The notes under the pieces were generated by a model. The model searched no databases and was not told where the DNA came from. It worked only from the letters and a program-made list of their open reading frames with translations. This document shows positions 20,998 through 30,735 of a DNA stretch of 64,000 nucleotides, piece by piece. A program made the position numbers and the translations under genes. Source of the stretch: Bryopsis sp. KO-2023 (Eukaryota; Chlorophyta; Ulvophyceae; Bryopsidales; Bryopsidaceae); contig BSYQ01000003.1 in NCBI GenBank assembly GCA_030272585.1, positions 2,170,001 to 2,234,000 on the forward strand, written 5' to 3'. Each line of letters opens with the position of its first letter. The stretch's first letter is position 1.

Positions 20998-21595
20998 TGT
21001 AACCCCAAACCACGTCGCCTCGACCAATTTTGTCACCTCCAGGGCTAGAGTGATATCAGGGGAGGGAATGCTGCTTGAGGCAGTCCCGGACGGATTACGT
21101 AGGGCTAGCAGTCACCCCGGGACAGTTCTGCCATGGCAGTTCCGCCACAGTTTAGGGGTAGCAATTTGGCTACAGCTGTGACTAGGTTGGACAGTCCTAG
21201 GAAGTGGTGCTGTATGAATAGACTAGGGATACTTTTGAAGGATCAGATGGGTTTGATAGCTTGGGTTGTCTACTCGGGGATTAGGATCATGGACGATCAA
21301 TGGGACAGGGATGAGTCAGTCTAGAGCCTATTTAAGTGGCTGATCTTAGGGTATTGGAGGGACTTCTGACTTCTGCTTCTTCTGTTGTATTCTTTGGGTT
21401 CGAGGTCTTTGTAAGATCTTTGGAAAGAGTGTGGTCTCGTGTTTACCCATTTCTTGTGAGAGGGTGCCCAAGTGCTTCGTTTAAAGGGGTTGTCTCCGTT
21501 CTTATCCCAGTCCAGCCAGCCAAAGGGGGTCTGCAGCCGTTACTCCAGCTGCAGGGGTGACCTCAGCGGTCAGGACGACGCAATTTGTGGTTACA
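20998..21595 (+). repeat. 3' LTR of element A
   Basis: 598 bp, starts TGTAACC and ends GGTTACA; followed by CATAAC at 21596-21601. Confidence 0.92.
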
Positions 21596-21601
21596 CATAA
21601 C

Positions 21602-22007
21602 GCCGGCCGCTGATATCCAATGTCCGAGATATTCTACTCCTGTCCGCGCCAGCTCGCACTTCGGCAGTTTGCAGTATAGCTTCTGCTCCCGAAGTTTCGC
21701 CAGAACCGCCTCCACATGACGGGCATGGTCTTTAGCTGTCCGCGAAAATACCAAGATGTCATCGAGGAAAACAACGACGAAGTCGTCCAGGTGCTCCCGC
21801 AGGATGTCGTTGAGCATCGACATGAAGTATCCTGGGGCTCCCGTTAGCCCGAACGGTACCACTAAAAACTCATAGTGGCCGTATCTGCTTCTGAACGCGC
21901 TCTTGTGCACGTCCGCCGGGTCTAGACGCTGCTGCCAATATCCTGTTCGCAAGTCGATCTTGGTGAAGTAACGACTTCCCCCAAGTCGGTCGAACAATTC
22001 CTCAGTC
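21602..22007 (-). CDS. Outer Gypsy reverse transcriptase core, piece between elements A and B
   Basis: About 400 bp of the outer element's RT palm lie between the two plus-strand Gypsy insertions: YFTKIDLRTGYWQQRL, YEFLVVPFGLTGAPGYFM, the catalytic VVVFLDDILVFS, and VEYLGHWISA. Flanked by CATAAC (end of A) and CGCGGC (start of B). Confidence 0.9.
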
Positions 22008-22013
22008 CGCGGC

Positions 22014-22620
22014 TGTAACCCCAAACCACGTCGCCTCGACCAATTTTGTCACCTCCAGGGCTAGAGTGATATCAGGGGAGGGAATGCTGCTTGAGGCAGT
22101 CCCAGACGGATTACGTAGGGCTAGCAGTCACCCCGGGACAGTTCTGCCATAGCAGTTCCGCCACAGTTTAGAAGTAGCAGTTCAGCTACAGAAATGACTA
22201 GGTTGGACGTTCCTAGGGGTTGGTGCTGAGGGAAGGGATTGAGAGTGGTTAGGAAGATCAACTAGGCTTGATGGGTTAGGAAGTCTCCATCAGTAGGTGG
22301 GATCCTAGGTGATCAGTGGGACCAGGGTGAGTCAGGCGGCAGCCTATTTAAATGGCTGATCTTAGGGTATTGGAGGGTCTTCTTGGTGCGGATCTTCTGG
22401 GTTAGGTTCTTGTGTTTTGTTCGAGTGTGGACCTTTTGATTGTTGTAAGAAAGCTTTTGGGAAGAGACCTGGGTAAAGTGCCTTGCAAAGGCCGTGTGAT
22501 CAAGTTCAAGAGGGGCTGTCCCCACTTCTGCCGTTCCAGTTCTGCAGAAACGCTACCACAACCGTTAAGTACGGCTGCAGGGGTGACCCCAGCGGTCAGG
22601 ACGACGCAATTTGTTGGTTT
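22014..22620 (+). repeat. 5' LTR of element B
   Basis: About 607 bp. The first ~190 bp and last ~40 bp resemble LTR A. The middle does not, except for a short island around CCTATTTAAATGG (22345). Confidence 0.85.
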
Positions 22621-23108
22621 CGGAGCCCAGGCGCGCACACTTTTTAGCTGTGCTGCAGCAGACGTGCACTACGGCTCTGGCAGTCGTTATAAGTGGGCAG
22701 TCTGGACGAGCAAGACCTGAGAGTGAGAAAAGAAGCGGAGTAAGCTCTTGCAAGAGTGAAGAGAAGGACCCACAGGGGTGGATACGTTTCAAAAGGGTAC
22801 AAGGTCGAGCTTGGGTCGCTCACAAGGGTGAAGAGAAGGCGAAAAAGCTTTGTGGGTTTCGGGATCTTGTGGGATCTTAACCTAAGGTTAGGTCAGAACT
22901 GCTGTTGGGTCGCTTTTGTCTTGTTTGGGCTGCAGCAAGGTCGAGAACAAATACAAGAAAGAGTGACGAACTGCATAAGGTGGAAAAAGAAGCAAGGGCA
23001 GTACTTATCCGAGGTTTGGAGGAGAACAGAGGGTAAAAGAGAAGGATCACGACCAGAAGGGAGACTTGCCACTCAGATCTGTGGCGGCGCTGAAGGAAAA
23101 AGAAGATC

Positions 23109-26100
23109 TTGACGGAAAAAGTGAACGAGGAAGAAGAACCAAACGAGGAAGAAGGCCTTGGTGGTGCAGAAGGAGTGAACGTTGAGGTTTCTGAGGCACA
23201 AGGAAGTGTTGGTGCTTTTTCTGAGGCTGGTCTTGTTGACGACGAAGGGGTGTTGAAGGAAGACTTTCTTGGCGGCTGGGACAACGAGGAAGTGAACGAG
23301 GTTGACGAGAAAGAGGTTGTGATGGTCGAGAGTGTTCCTGAAGAACGTGAAGCAAGACAAGAAGACAGAGCTGCTGGAGACGAGGTTACGAGGGCAGAGG
23401 TAGACGACGAAGTGGTTGCTGTCGTTAAAGAAGAAGAAGAGCAAGCAAGTGTTGACCCCACTGGAAGGGAGGTACAAGAAGGAAACCTCGTTGGCGTTAC
23501 TGACCAAGGAGAAGCCGAGGTTGTCCAAGAGGAGGAAGAAGTGCTTGCGGAAGAAGTAAAAGAAGAAGACGAAGCAAGACGAGTGACCAAAGAAGAGGAG
23601 GAAGCCTTTGTTGAGCCAGAAGTTGTGGTTAAGGAAGAAGTCAGACAAGAAGAGGAAGAAGAGAGCAGTGTTGCTGCAGGGAACGGAGGAAATGGAGGCG
23701 CTACCAACGAGCCCTCGAGTTCCAGTTCCGACGAAGACAAACCTGAAGGGGAAAGAGACAAGAGGGAGACATCCTCTAGTTTCGAGGAAGAGCCTGTGCC
23801 CCCAGTACATCCACCACTGAACCCATTTGCCTTTGCTGCCAGTCTCCCCCAGATTCCTCCAATTGTGCCACCTGGTCCAGTTGTTCCACCCGTTCCACCA
23901 AGACCTCCTGTTCCACCACCAGTTTGTCCACCGACTCCAGGCAGTGGCGGCGCCATGATACATCCAGCAGAAGGACTTCCTAATCGGTTGACTAACAGTC
24001 ATTTACCCGCATTTACGGGTGCAGAGGCAGAAGATGTGGCCACCTGGTTACGTTCCTATGGGATCCTCGCTGAAGGCTCTGGCTGGAACGTACCCCCAGC
24101 AGTGCAGCCACACGAAGACGAGAGGATAGAGAGACTGGTCCGCTATACAACCAGGGAGGCTCGGTCATGGGTTGACAATTGGATATCCAGACATCCAGCC
24201 CTTGTGGAAGGAGTGCCAAACCCATTGAGGACGTGGCAGAAGTTGCAAACGGACATGCTGGCCTGGTTTGGAATTGCCCCAGCAACACTAGTGGCCCATA
24301 CCTTGGAACAAAGCCGGAAATGTGATGAAACAGAGGACGAGTGTGCATCCGCGCCATCCCAGGAGCAAGTGGAAGCGGAGAGGGTACCAGGCAGTCCAAC
24401 CGTGGCGAATGAGACATTACATCGATCGTTCAAGGATGGAGCTCAGGGGGAGTTGACACCCATACTTCATGCACCCACGGAGGATACTTTGGAAGGAGTC
24501 AGTGCCAGAGCCGGACAAGTTGAGAAGAGACAAGTGGACCCCAGTTCCACCCAGAAGGAAGTGACGGTCCCAGCAACCGAACTGATGGGAGAACTGCAGG
24601 AGCATGCAGCATTGGAGCCTGTTTTGGCAGAAGTGGGCGTTATGGATCGGAGAGTAAATGGGCAAATTGACAGCCTAAGGAAGGAAATGCGTGATCACAA
24701 AATTGTGACGGATTCAAGACTTCGAGGAGTGGAGCAGCAAGTGAGAATATCTGGGCGGCAGTATAGCGAACTCAGGAGGATGATCTCTGCCTTGACAGAA
24801 AGGGTAGCAGATATGCGACAATCGGAAGAACCCGAGCTGGCAGGGGTGAGCCATGGCATTACTGGAGACGCCGGAGTGGATCAAATACCTACCAATGGGG
24901 AAAGAGGCCGGGGAAACCACAGAGGAAGTGAATGGAGGAGAAGGAGTGGACGGATAAACATGAGCGAAGTCACGTGTTGGCATTGCTTAGACCTTGGACA
25001 TTACAGAAGAAATTGTCCCAACCGAATGCAGAGTTTCCAAGCAGAACTGGAAGATCAGTTGATTATGGATTTCGAGCAGACCGACCCAGTGACAGCAGCC
25101 ATGAAGGAACCAGAGGAAGTCATGGCATCAATCTTGTACTCTGCTATGGATGTCGACAATGGAGCAATGGACAGTGCCCAAGGAAGCAATGGAGGGACTC
25201 CTGTGGATACGAGCCCAATACCCTCAGAACCGCAAGCAACTACAGCAGAAGATGTTGTAATGGAGGAACTGAAAGAGCAGCCAAACCTTGAATCAAAGAA
25301 AGAGCCAGAAGAGATTCCAAAGCGATTGCCGAAGCCAGAAGATGTGCCACAAGGATCCAAGCCAGTTGTGATGCCGCCATTGATGCATAGACCGATGCAA
25401 GTACCATCGCCCAGAAATACCATGGCAAAGAAGAAGAAGATGGTCAAGAAATCAACAGTGAAGCCACAGGAGAAGCGCATGTTTACTACAGCGGAGGCCA
25501 AGAAGCTTGTGGAAGGACTGACTGCAGAAGTATCGGTAGCAAACCTTTGTCAGCACCACCCGGAGTTGATCGACGCATGGTTGAAGGCATTACGGGTGCC
25601 TATGGCGAAAGTCCCAGCAGTTACCACCATGGCAGAAGTGGACAAGACAAGCTCATATGCAGTTACTACAGCCACAGCCAAAGTGATGGAAACCAAAGTG
25701 CCAGGAGCAATCATTGACACCGGAGCGAGTGCCTGTGTGATATCCAAAAAACTCTTAACACAAACGGGGTTAGCACACCTTATGGAGGAACCAAGAGGGC
25801 GTTACCGGGACTGCAATGGAGAGACTCGGCAGGCAGTAGGGTACATCCCCGCTCTACCCATTGCCCTTGGACAATGCAAACAAATGGTACCGTGCCATGT
25901 AGTGGAGAACAAGCATTTGTCCCTAATCATTGGGACTCCATGGTTGGCTAAAACCGGCACCGAGATTGACTACGGGCTCAAAAGGCTCACTCCATACGTG
26001 GCGGGACAGCGCATGGGTGGCGTGCCGATCGAGTTCATCCACTCTGTAACGCCTGCAACTGCTGCAGTCGTTTCTATCTACCAGACCCTCCGCCACATCG

Positions 26101-26642
26101 AAGAACCCAGTCCTGCACCAGCCCAACCACCCTCTTCTACCGGGGAACTTTTGCAGCCGAACTCAAGGACGACTCATGATGGTCTGAACCAGCCCAACGC
26201 CGCCAGTCGACATCCACCGACCCTCCGGCTTACATACTACCACGCAAGGGTGCTGCAAGAGTGCTACACCATGCGTCGGGAGAACGGGATGAGTGAGGCA
26301 GCAGCCTCACACCTCCACCAGCAAGAGATGGAGTTACTAGATGCAAGAAGAGGGCACCATTTGAAAATACAAAAAGAGAACGAAGGGAGTTTGGAGGAAA
26401 CACTGCAAAGGGAAGGAAAACAGGGGAGAAGGAATGGTGTAACAGAGGAATACATGCGGAGGCGGGAGGCACTGAAACAACAAGAAAAGGAGGAGCTCAA
26501 AAAGCTTTTGGATTACTTCCGGGAGAGTGCACAAGCATGGAGACCGAAAGGAGTGCCTGCAGCAGGAGTGCCAGCAGCAACGGCCGCAACCGGAGGGAAA
26601 GGAGGGAGTGAGGTGATAAGCTATACCACTTCGGATTTTTGA
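23109..26642 (+). CDS. Element B ORF1: gag-protease
   Basis: 1177 codons with the same order of parts as element A: acidic N-terminus, Pro hinge, gag core, CCHC knuckle near 24975 (CWHCLDLGHYRRNC), and protease site IIDTGASACVIS near 25710. The differences from A cluster in two spacer regions, one after the gag core and one between the knuckle and the protease. Confidence 0.9.
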   Translation: MTEKVNEEEEPNEEEGLGGAEGVNVEVSEAQGSVGAFSEAGLVDDEGVLKEDFLGGWDNEEVNEVDEKEVVMVESVPEEREARQEDRAAGDEVTRAEVDDEVVAVVKEEEEQASVDPTGREVQEGNLVGVTDQGEAEVVQEEEEVLAEEVKEEDEARRVTKEEEEAFVEPEVVVKEEVRQEEEEESSVAAGNGGNGGATNEPSSSSSDEDKPEGERDKRETSSSFEEEPVPPVHPPLNPFAFAASLPQIPPIVPPGPVVPPVPPRPPVPPPVCPPTPGSGGAMIHPAEGLPNRLTNSHLPAFTGAEAEDVATWLRSYGILAEGSGWNVPPAVQPHEDERIERLVRYTTREARSWVDNWISRHPALVEGVPNPLRTWQKLQTDMLAWFGIAPATLVAHTLEQSRKCDETEDECASAPSQEQVEAERVPGSPTVANETLHRSFKDGAQGELTPILHAPTEDTLEGVSARAGQVEKRQVDPSSTQKEVTVPATELMGELQEHAALEPVLAEVGVMDRRVNGQIDSLRKEMRDHKIVTDSRLRGVEQQVRISGRQYSELRRMISALTERVADMRQSEEPELAGVSHGITGDAGVDQIPTNGERGRGNHRGSEWRRRSGRINMSEVTCWHCLDLGHYRRNCPNRMQSFQAELEDQLIMDFEQTDPVTAAMKEPEEVMASILYSAMDVDNGAMDSAQGSNGGTPVDTSPIPSEPQATTAEDVVMEELKEQPNLESKKEPEEIPKRLPKPEDVPQGSKPVVMPPLMHRPMQVPSPRNTMAKKKKMVKKSTVKPQEKRMFTTAEAKKLVEGLTAEVSVANLCQHHPELIDAWLKALRVPMAKVPAVTTMAEVDKTSSYAVTTATAKVMETKVPGAIIDTGASACVISKKLLTQTGLAHLMEEPRGRYRDCNGETRQAVGYIPALPIALGQCKQMVPCHVVENKHLSLIIGTPWLAKTGTEIDYGLKRLTPYVAGQRMGGVPIEFIHSVTPATAAVVSIYQTLRHIEEPSPAPAQPPSSTGELLQPNSRTTHDGLNQPNAASRHPPTLRLTYYHARVLQECYTMRRENGMSEAAASHLHQQEMELLDARRGHHLKIQKENEGSLEETLQREGKQGRRNGVTEEYMRRREALKQQEKEELKKLLDYFRESAQAWRPKGVPAAGVPAATAATGGKGGSEVISYTTSDF

Positions 26643-28654
26643 GTGGGCCGGCCACCGACGTCCTCCTTCGGCGACACCTGAAGGGGTGGCGGGAGTGGGT
26701 CGGTCCAGAAAAACGAAATAAAAGGAAAAGGAAAAGGAGGAGACGTGGCAAACGTGGGGGACGGAAAGAGCAATGGCGTCGATCAGGGAGGCGGATCAAG
26801 GAGCAAGAATGGAGAATGCAACGCCAAACACAAGAGGTAGAAAGGGCCAGAAGTCTGTGGCCAGACTCATGGGCCATGCAGTGTTTGAACCATAGTAAAA
26901 CAGTGGAAGCAGAAATTCTGGTGAGACAAGAGATAAAAGGAGAAGAAGAAAAGAAAAGAAGGGAAAATTCAAGGGAAGGGGAAGCAGCTGAAAAAGAATT
27001 GGGAAGAGAAAAGAAAGAAAAAGGAAGAAGAAAAGAAAAGTTTGGGTTGAAAGAAATGGGACAGACAGCAGTTCAGCTGCAGGAAAACCAGATTTGGGCA
27101 GGGGTGGTTCCCCTTGGGACTTCTGATGTAGAAAATAAAACGTTTGCCACAGAAAAGGAAAGAAAAGAGGAAAAGGTGTCACTTAGAGAAAAATTGGAAG
27201 AACTGAAAATTAGTCCCCATCTAACCCCCCACCAAAGAAAGGAACTGCTGGATCTTCTGCAGCAGTACCCCGATGCCTGTGCTTGGTCCTCGGATCAGGT
27301 CGGGCAAACCAACCTCTTATACCACGAGATTCCCACCGGAGATCATCCCCCCATCAGGCAGAACCCCTACAGGTTCAGTTACGCGGAGAACCGGGTGGTA
27401 AAATCGGAGGTGGCGAGGATGCTCCTGGACGGAGTGGTGCGGAAGTCAAAGTCCCCGTGGGCCTCACCGATCGTTCTAGTCCCAAAGCCAGATGGGTCGG
27501 TGCGGTTCTGCGTTGATTACCGCAAGCTTAACAAGGTGACCACCCGAGATAGCTTTCCCCTCCCGAGGATTGAGGACGCGATCAACCAATTTTCGGAGGC
27601 CAAATTCTTTACCGCTCTGGATTTGAGGTCAGGGTATTGGCAGGTCAGGATGAGCACCGCCTCCGCGGAGAAAACGGCCTTCATCACCCAGGAGGGGCTG
27701 TATGAATTTGTGGTGATGCCCTTCGGGCTCAGTAACGCCCCAGCGACCTTCCAAAGGATGATGAACGAGGTACTGGGACCCATGCTGTGGAAGGGGGTGA
27801 TCGTGTACCTGGATGACATTATCATCTATGCGGAGACCTGGGAAAAGCATCAGGAGATCCTGGCAGAAGTGCTGCAGCGGTTGAAGGAGGCCAACCTGAG
27901 GATCAGCCCGAGGAAATCGGACTTCGGGTTTGAGGAGCTGCTGTACTTGGGCCACATCGTGGGGAAAGGGGAAATCAAAATGAACCCGAAGAAGGTAGCC
28001 ACAGTGGAGATGCAGGAGCCACCGGTGGATGTGTCTACTTTGCGGTCCTTCCTGGGCCTTACTTCTTACTACAGGAGATTTGTGCGCGACTATGCAAGGA
28101 TCGCAGCACCTCTGACGGAGTTGTTGAAGAAGGATGTGCCATTTGAATGGAGGGAACGCCACCAACAAGCATTTGAGAGGCTGAAGAAAAGCATTACCGA
28201 TCAACCAGTCCTGGCTCCACCACAGCCACACCTACCATACATTCTGCAAACAGACTGGAGCAGCCAGGCTGTGGGGGCAGTACTCTGTCAAAAGGATGAG
28301 CAAGGGAGAGAGCATGTGGTGGCTTATGCCAGCAAAAGACTCAATCCAGCTGAGAGGAATTATTCTGCAGTGGAAGGGGAGTGCCTAGCAGTGGTGTGGG
28401 CTTGCACCTTATTTCGGCCATACATCTACGGAACGGAATTTGTGCTGCAGACTGATCAAAGAGCCTTACAATGGTTGATGACGGGTACCAAACTGACGGG
28501 GAAACTGATGAGGTGGGCACTCCGCCTACAAGAGTTTGATTTCACGATTGAGTTCCGCGCTGGGAAGAGTAACGCAAATGCGGATGCACTGACAAGGCTT
28601 CCAGTTCCGCTGGACCATCCAATAGTCAGTGGTTCCACAGCGCTTCGTCCATGA
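26639..28654 (+). CDS. Element B ORF2: reverse transcriptase-RNase H
   Basis: 671 codons, the same length as in A and almost the same protein. Catalytic box VIVYLDDIIIYAE near 27800, RNase H from about 28230. Most differences from A lie in the basic leader (~20-60). It opens in the -1 frame relative to ORF1 at the same T run. Confidence 0.92.
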   Translation: MSGPATDVLLRRHLKGWREWVGPEKRNKRKRKRRRRGKRGGRKEQWRRSGRRIKEQEWRMQRQTQEVERARSLWPDSWAMQCLNHSKTVEAEILVRQEIKGEEEKKRRENSREGEAAEKELGREKKEKGRRKEKFGLKEMGQTAVQLQENQIWAGVVPLGTSDVENKTFATEKERKEEKVSLREKLEELKISPHLTPHQRKELLDLLQQYPDACAWSSDQVGQTNLLYHEIPTGDHPPIRQNPYRFSYAENRVVKSEVARMLLDGVVRKSKSPWASPIVLVPKPDGSVRFCVDYRKLNKVTTRDSFPLPRIEDAINQFSEAKFFTALDLRSGYWQVRMSTASAEKTAFITQEGLYEFVVMPFGLSNAPATFQRMMNEVLGPMLWKGVIVYLDDIIIYAETWEKHQEILAEVLQRLKEANLRISPRKSDFGFEELLYLGHIVGKGEIKMNPKKVATVEMQEPPVDVSTLRSFLGLTSYYRRFVRDYARIAAPLTELLKKDVPFEWRERHQQAFERLKKSITDQPVLAPPQPHLPYILQTDWSSQAVGAVLCQKDEQGREHVVAYASKRLNPAERNYSAVEGECLAVVWACTLFRPYIYGTEFVLQTDQRALQWLMTGTKLTGKLMRWALRLQEFDFTIEFRAGKSNANADALTRLPVPLDHPIVSGSTALRP

Positions 28655-30120
28655 TTTACTATGGAACCCCAGATCAGAGCTGACAAGGTGCAACCATTGT
28701 TGTCCCAATGGAAGTACTCAACAGTGGTAGGGGACACTTGAATTTTGTGAGGTTTTTGCATATTTCTTGCCTACCATTGTTGTTGCAAAAGATCAAGGGG
28801 GAAAAAGTGGATCAATGGATGGATAAGGATCAAATGAAATATTTGGAAAGAAAGGATTTGCCTGCTGGGAGACAAGCTGAGGCAAAAGTGCACAGAAGAA
28901 GTCGACGATATTGAAGGGTAGCAGGAGATGCTCACCCACTCAAGTACTTGAGCAGAGAAAGAGAATGGCGACAGGTGCCAAATGAGGAACAACGATAGTC
29001 TGTGGTTCGAGATATCCACAGACAGAATGCGCACATCGGCGGGAGAGGATTAAGCCAGAAGAGTGCAGCAGCTGCACAGCAGCAAGAGTTATATATCAAA
29101 AGAGGAAGAGCAAGTGTGGCAGACGTGCCATAACTGCAGAGAGAGTTAAAAAAGCGCCTAAGGAACTATATCCGCTACGGCAGCATGAGAGAGAGAAAGC
29201 GCCTAAGGGACTTCATCCACTACGGCAGCATATACCGTTGAGAGCTTGGGAGAAAACAGAACAGCGGAAAAAGGGGAAAGAAATGAAGTGGCAGAACTTC
29301 TACAGAAGCCGGGCGTTCAACTAAGGAAAGGACGACTATACCATTCGGAGACCGATTGACTAGTGGTACGGATGGATCGCGAAATACAATATGGTATTTT
29401 CTGGTTTTGTTTTGTTTTGTATTGTTTGTTTTGTTTGGTATTGCTGTATTTCTGCAGCAGCAGTGGGTGGGTTTTTATTTTGTTTTTGGTTCTATTTTGT
29501 TCTTGGGTACTATTTCTGCAGGAATAGTATTCAGTCAGTCGATAGGGAAAAGGATTTTTCTTTTGATACTTTTTGAGCTCAATAGAGAACTGGGGAATGA
29601 AAGGGGGATACACAAGGGACAAACAGGGACAAACTGGTCACTTTGACCTATAGGGGTGAAAGAATAGCTGATGGCTATGAGGAAAAAAAGAGAAAGGGGG
29701 AACTGATTGAAGTGCAGCACCACTGGTTTACATTCGAGTGCTCTTTGAACAGTCCCGCTGGGTTTAAAGAACAGCTGATGGCTGTGATTTAAAAAAAATA
29801 AAAAAATGGGGGACCTGTTTGAGGAACAACATTGTTAATGTACATTTTGATGTCCTTGAACAGTTTTGCTGTGGAAAAAAAAAAAATAAAATGGATCTGC
29901 CGTAACAATGGGCACTTGTTTTGTGTTTCTGAGCACTACGTCTACAGACATAGTAGCCAGTCAGGCAGTTAAGAGAAAGATTTTCTTGTTGATACTTTTT
30001 GGAAAAGTTCTAGGAACAACTAGCTAACAACTAAAGACCAGGGACAGAAGAAGTTCAGTGGGGGAGGTTGAGTTTAACTTTTGGGGACAAAAGTCAAGGG
30101 AGGAGGGGAGTGGTTACAGC
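28655..30120 (+). other. 3' untranslated region of element B
   Basis: Colinear with 19549-20997 of element A, with the same integrase trace, T/G-rich stretch and GAACAGCTGATGGCT repeats; homopolymer lengths vary. Ends in the same purine tract. Confidence 0.6.
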
Positions 30121-30729
30121 TGTAACCCCAAACCACGTCGCCTCGACCAATTTTGTCACCTCCAGGGCTAGAGTGATATCAGGGGAGGGAATGCTGCTTG
30201 AGGCAGTCCCAGACGGATTACGTAGGGCTAGCAGTCACCCCGGGACAGTTCTGCCATAGCAGTTCCGCCACAGTTTAGAAGTAGCAGTTCAGCTACAGAA
30301 ATGACTAGGTTGGACGTTCCTAGGGGTTGGTGCTGAGGGAAGGGATTGAGAGTGGTTAGGAAGATCAACTAGGCTTGATGGGTTAGGAAGTCTCCATCAG
30401 TAGGTGGGATCCTAGGTGATCAGTGGGACCAGGGTGAGTCAGGCGGCAGCCTATTTAAATGGCTGATCTTAGGGTATTGGAGGGTCTTCTTGGTGCGGAT
30501 CTTCTGGGTTAGGTTCTTGTGTTTTGTTCGAGTGTGGACCTTTTGATTGTTGTAAGAAAGCTTTTGGGAAGAGACCTGGGTAAAGTGCCTTGCAAAGGCC
30601 GTGTGATCAAGTTCAAGAGGGGCTGTCCCCACTTCTGCCGTTCCAGTTCTGCAGAAACGCTACCACAACCGTTAAGTACGGCTGCAGGGGTGACCCCAGC
30701 GGTCAGGACGACGCAATTTGTTGGTTACA
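30121..30729 (+). repeat. 3' LTR of element B
   Basis: 609 bp, starts TGTAACC, ends GGTTACA. Reads the same as its 5' partner in the compared stretches. Confidence 0.92.
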
Positions 30730-30735
30730 CGCGGC

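Larger units (their letters stand above)
12876..21595 (+). mobile_element. Gypsy element A: gag-pro-RT-RNase H without a recognisable integrase core
   Basis: Inserted in the outer element's pol, in the opposite orientation. TSD CATAAC at 12870-12875 and 21596-21601. LTRs at 12876 to about 13470 and 20998-21595. They start TGTAACC and the 3' copy ends GGTTACA. Primer-binding site TGGTTTCGGAGCCC at about 13465. Two long frames: gag-protease (13961-17536) and RT-RNase H (17533-19548), the second in the -1 frame at a T run, matching the -1 frameshifting known in this family. Downstream, 19550-20997 carries only a short trace of an integrase zinc domain and no core. Looks young, probably moved in trans. 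Confidence 0.9.
22014..30729 (+). mobile_element. Gypsy element B: second integrase-lacking element, same internal design, different LTR
   Basis: Inserted about 400 bp further along the same outer pol gene. TSD CGCGGC at 22008-22013 and 30730-30735. LTRs at 22014 to about 22620 and 30121-30729. Inside, the frames run 23109-26642 and 26639-28654, offset from A by 9.1 kb and nearly the same in sequence. The LTR middle differs strongly from that of A. Like A it has no recognisable integrase core. Separate target duplications show a second insertion, not a tandem copy. Looks young. Confidence 0.92.

Noticed and set aside
12876-30729. Elements A and B as a tandem duplication of one locus
   Set aside because: They have different target duplications (CATAAC and CGCGGC), 400 bp of outer-element DNA between them, and different LTR middles. 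Two separate insertions explain this better.
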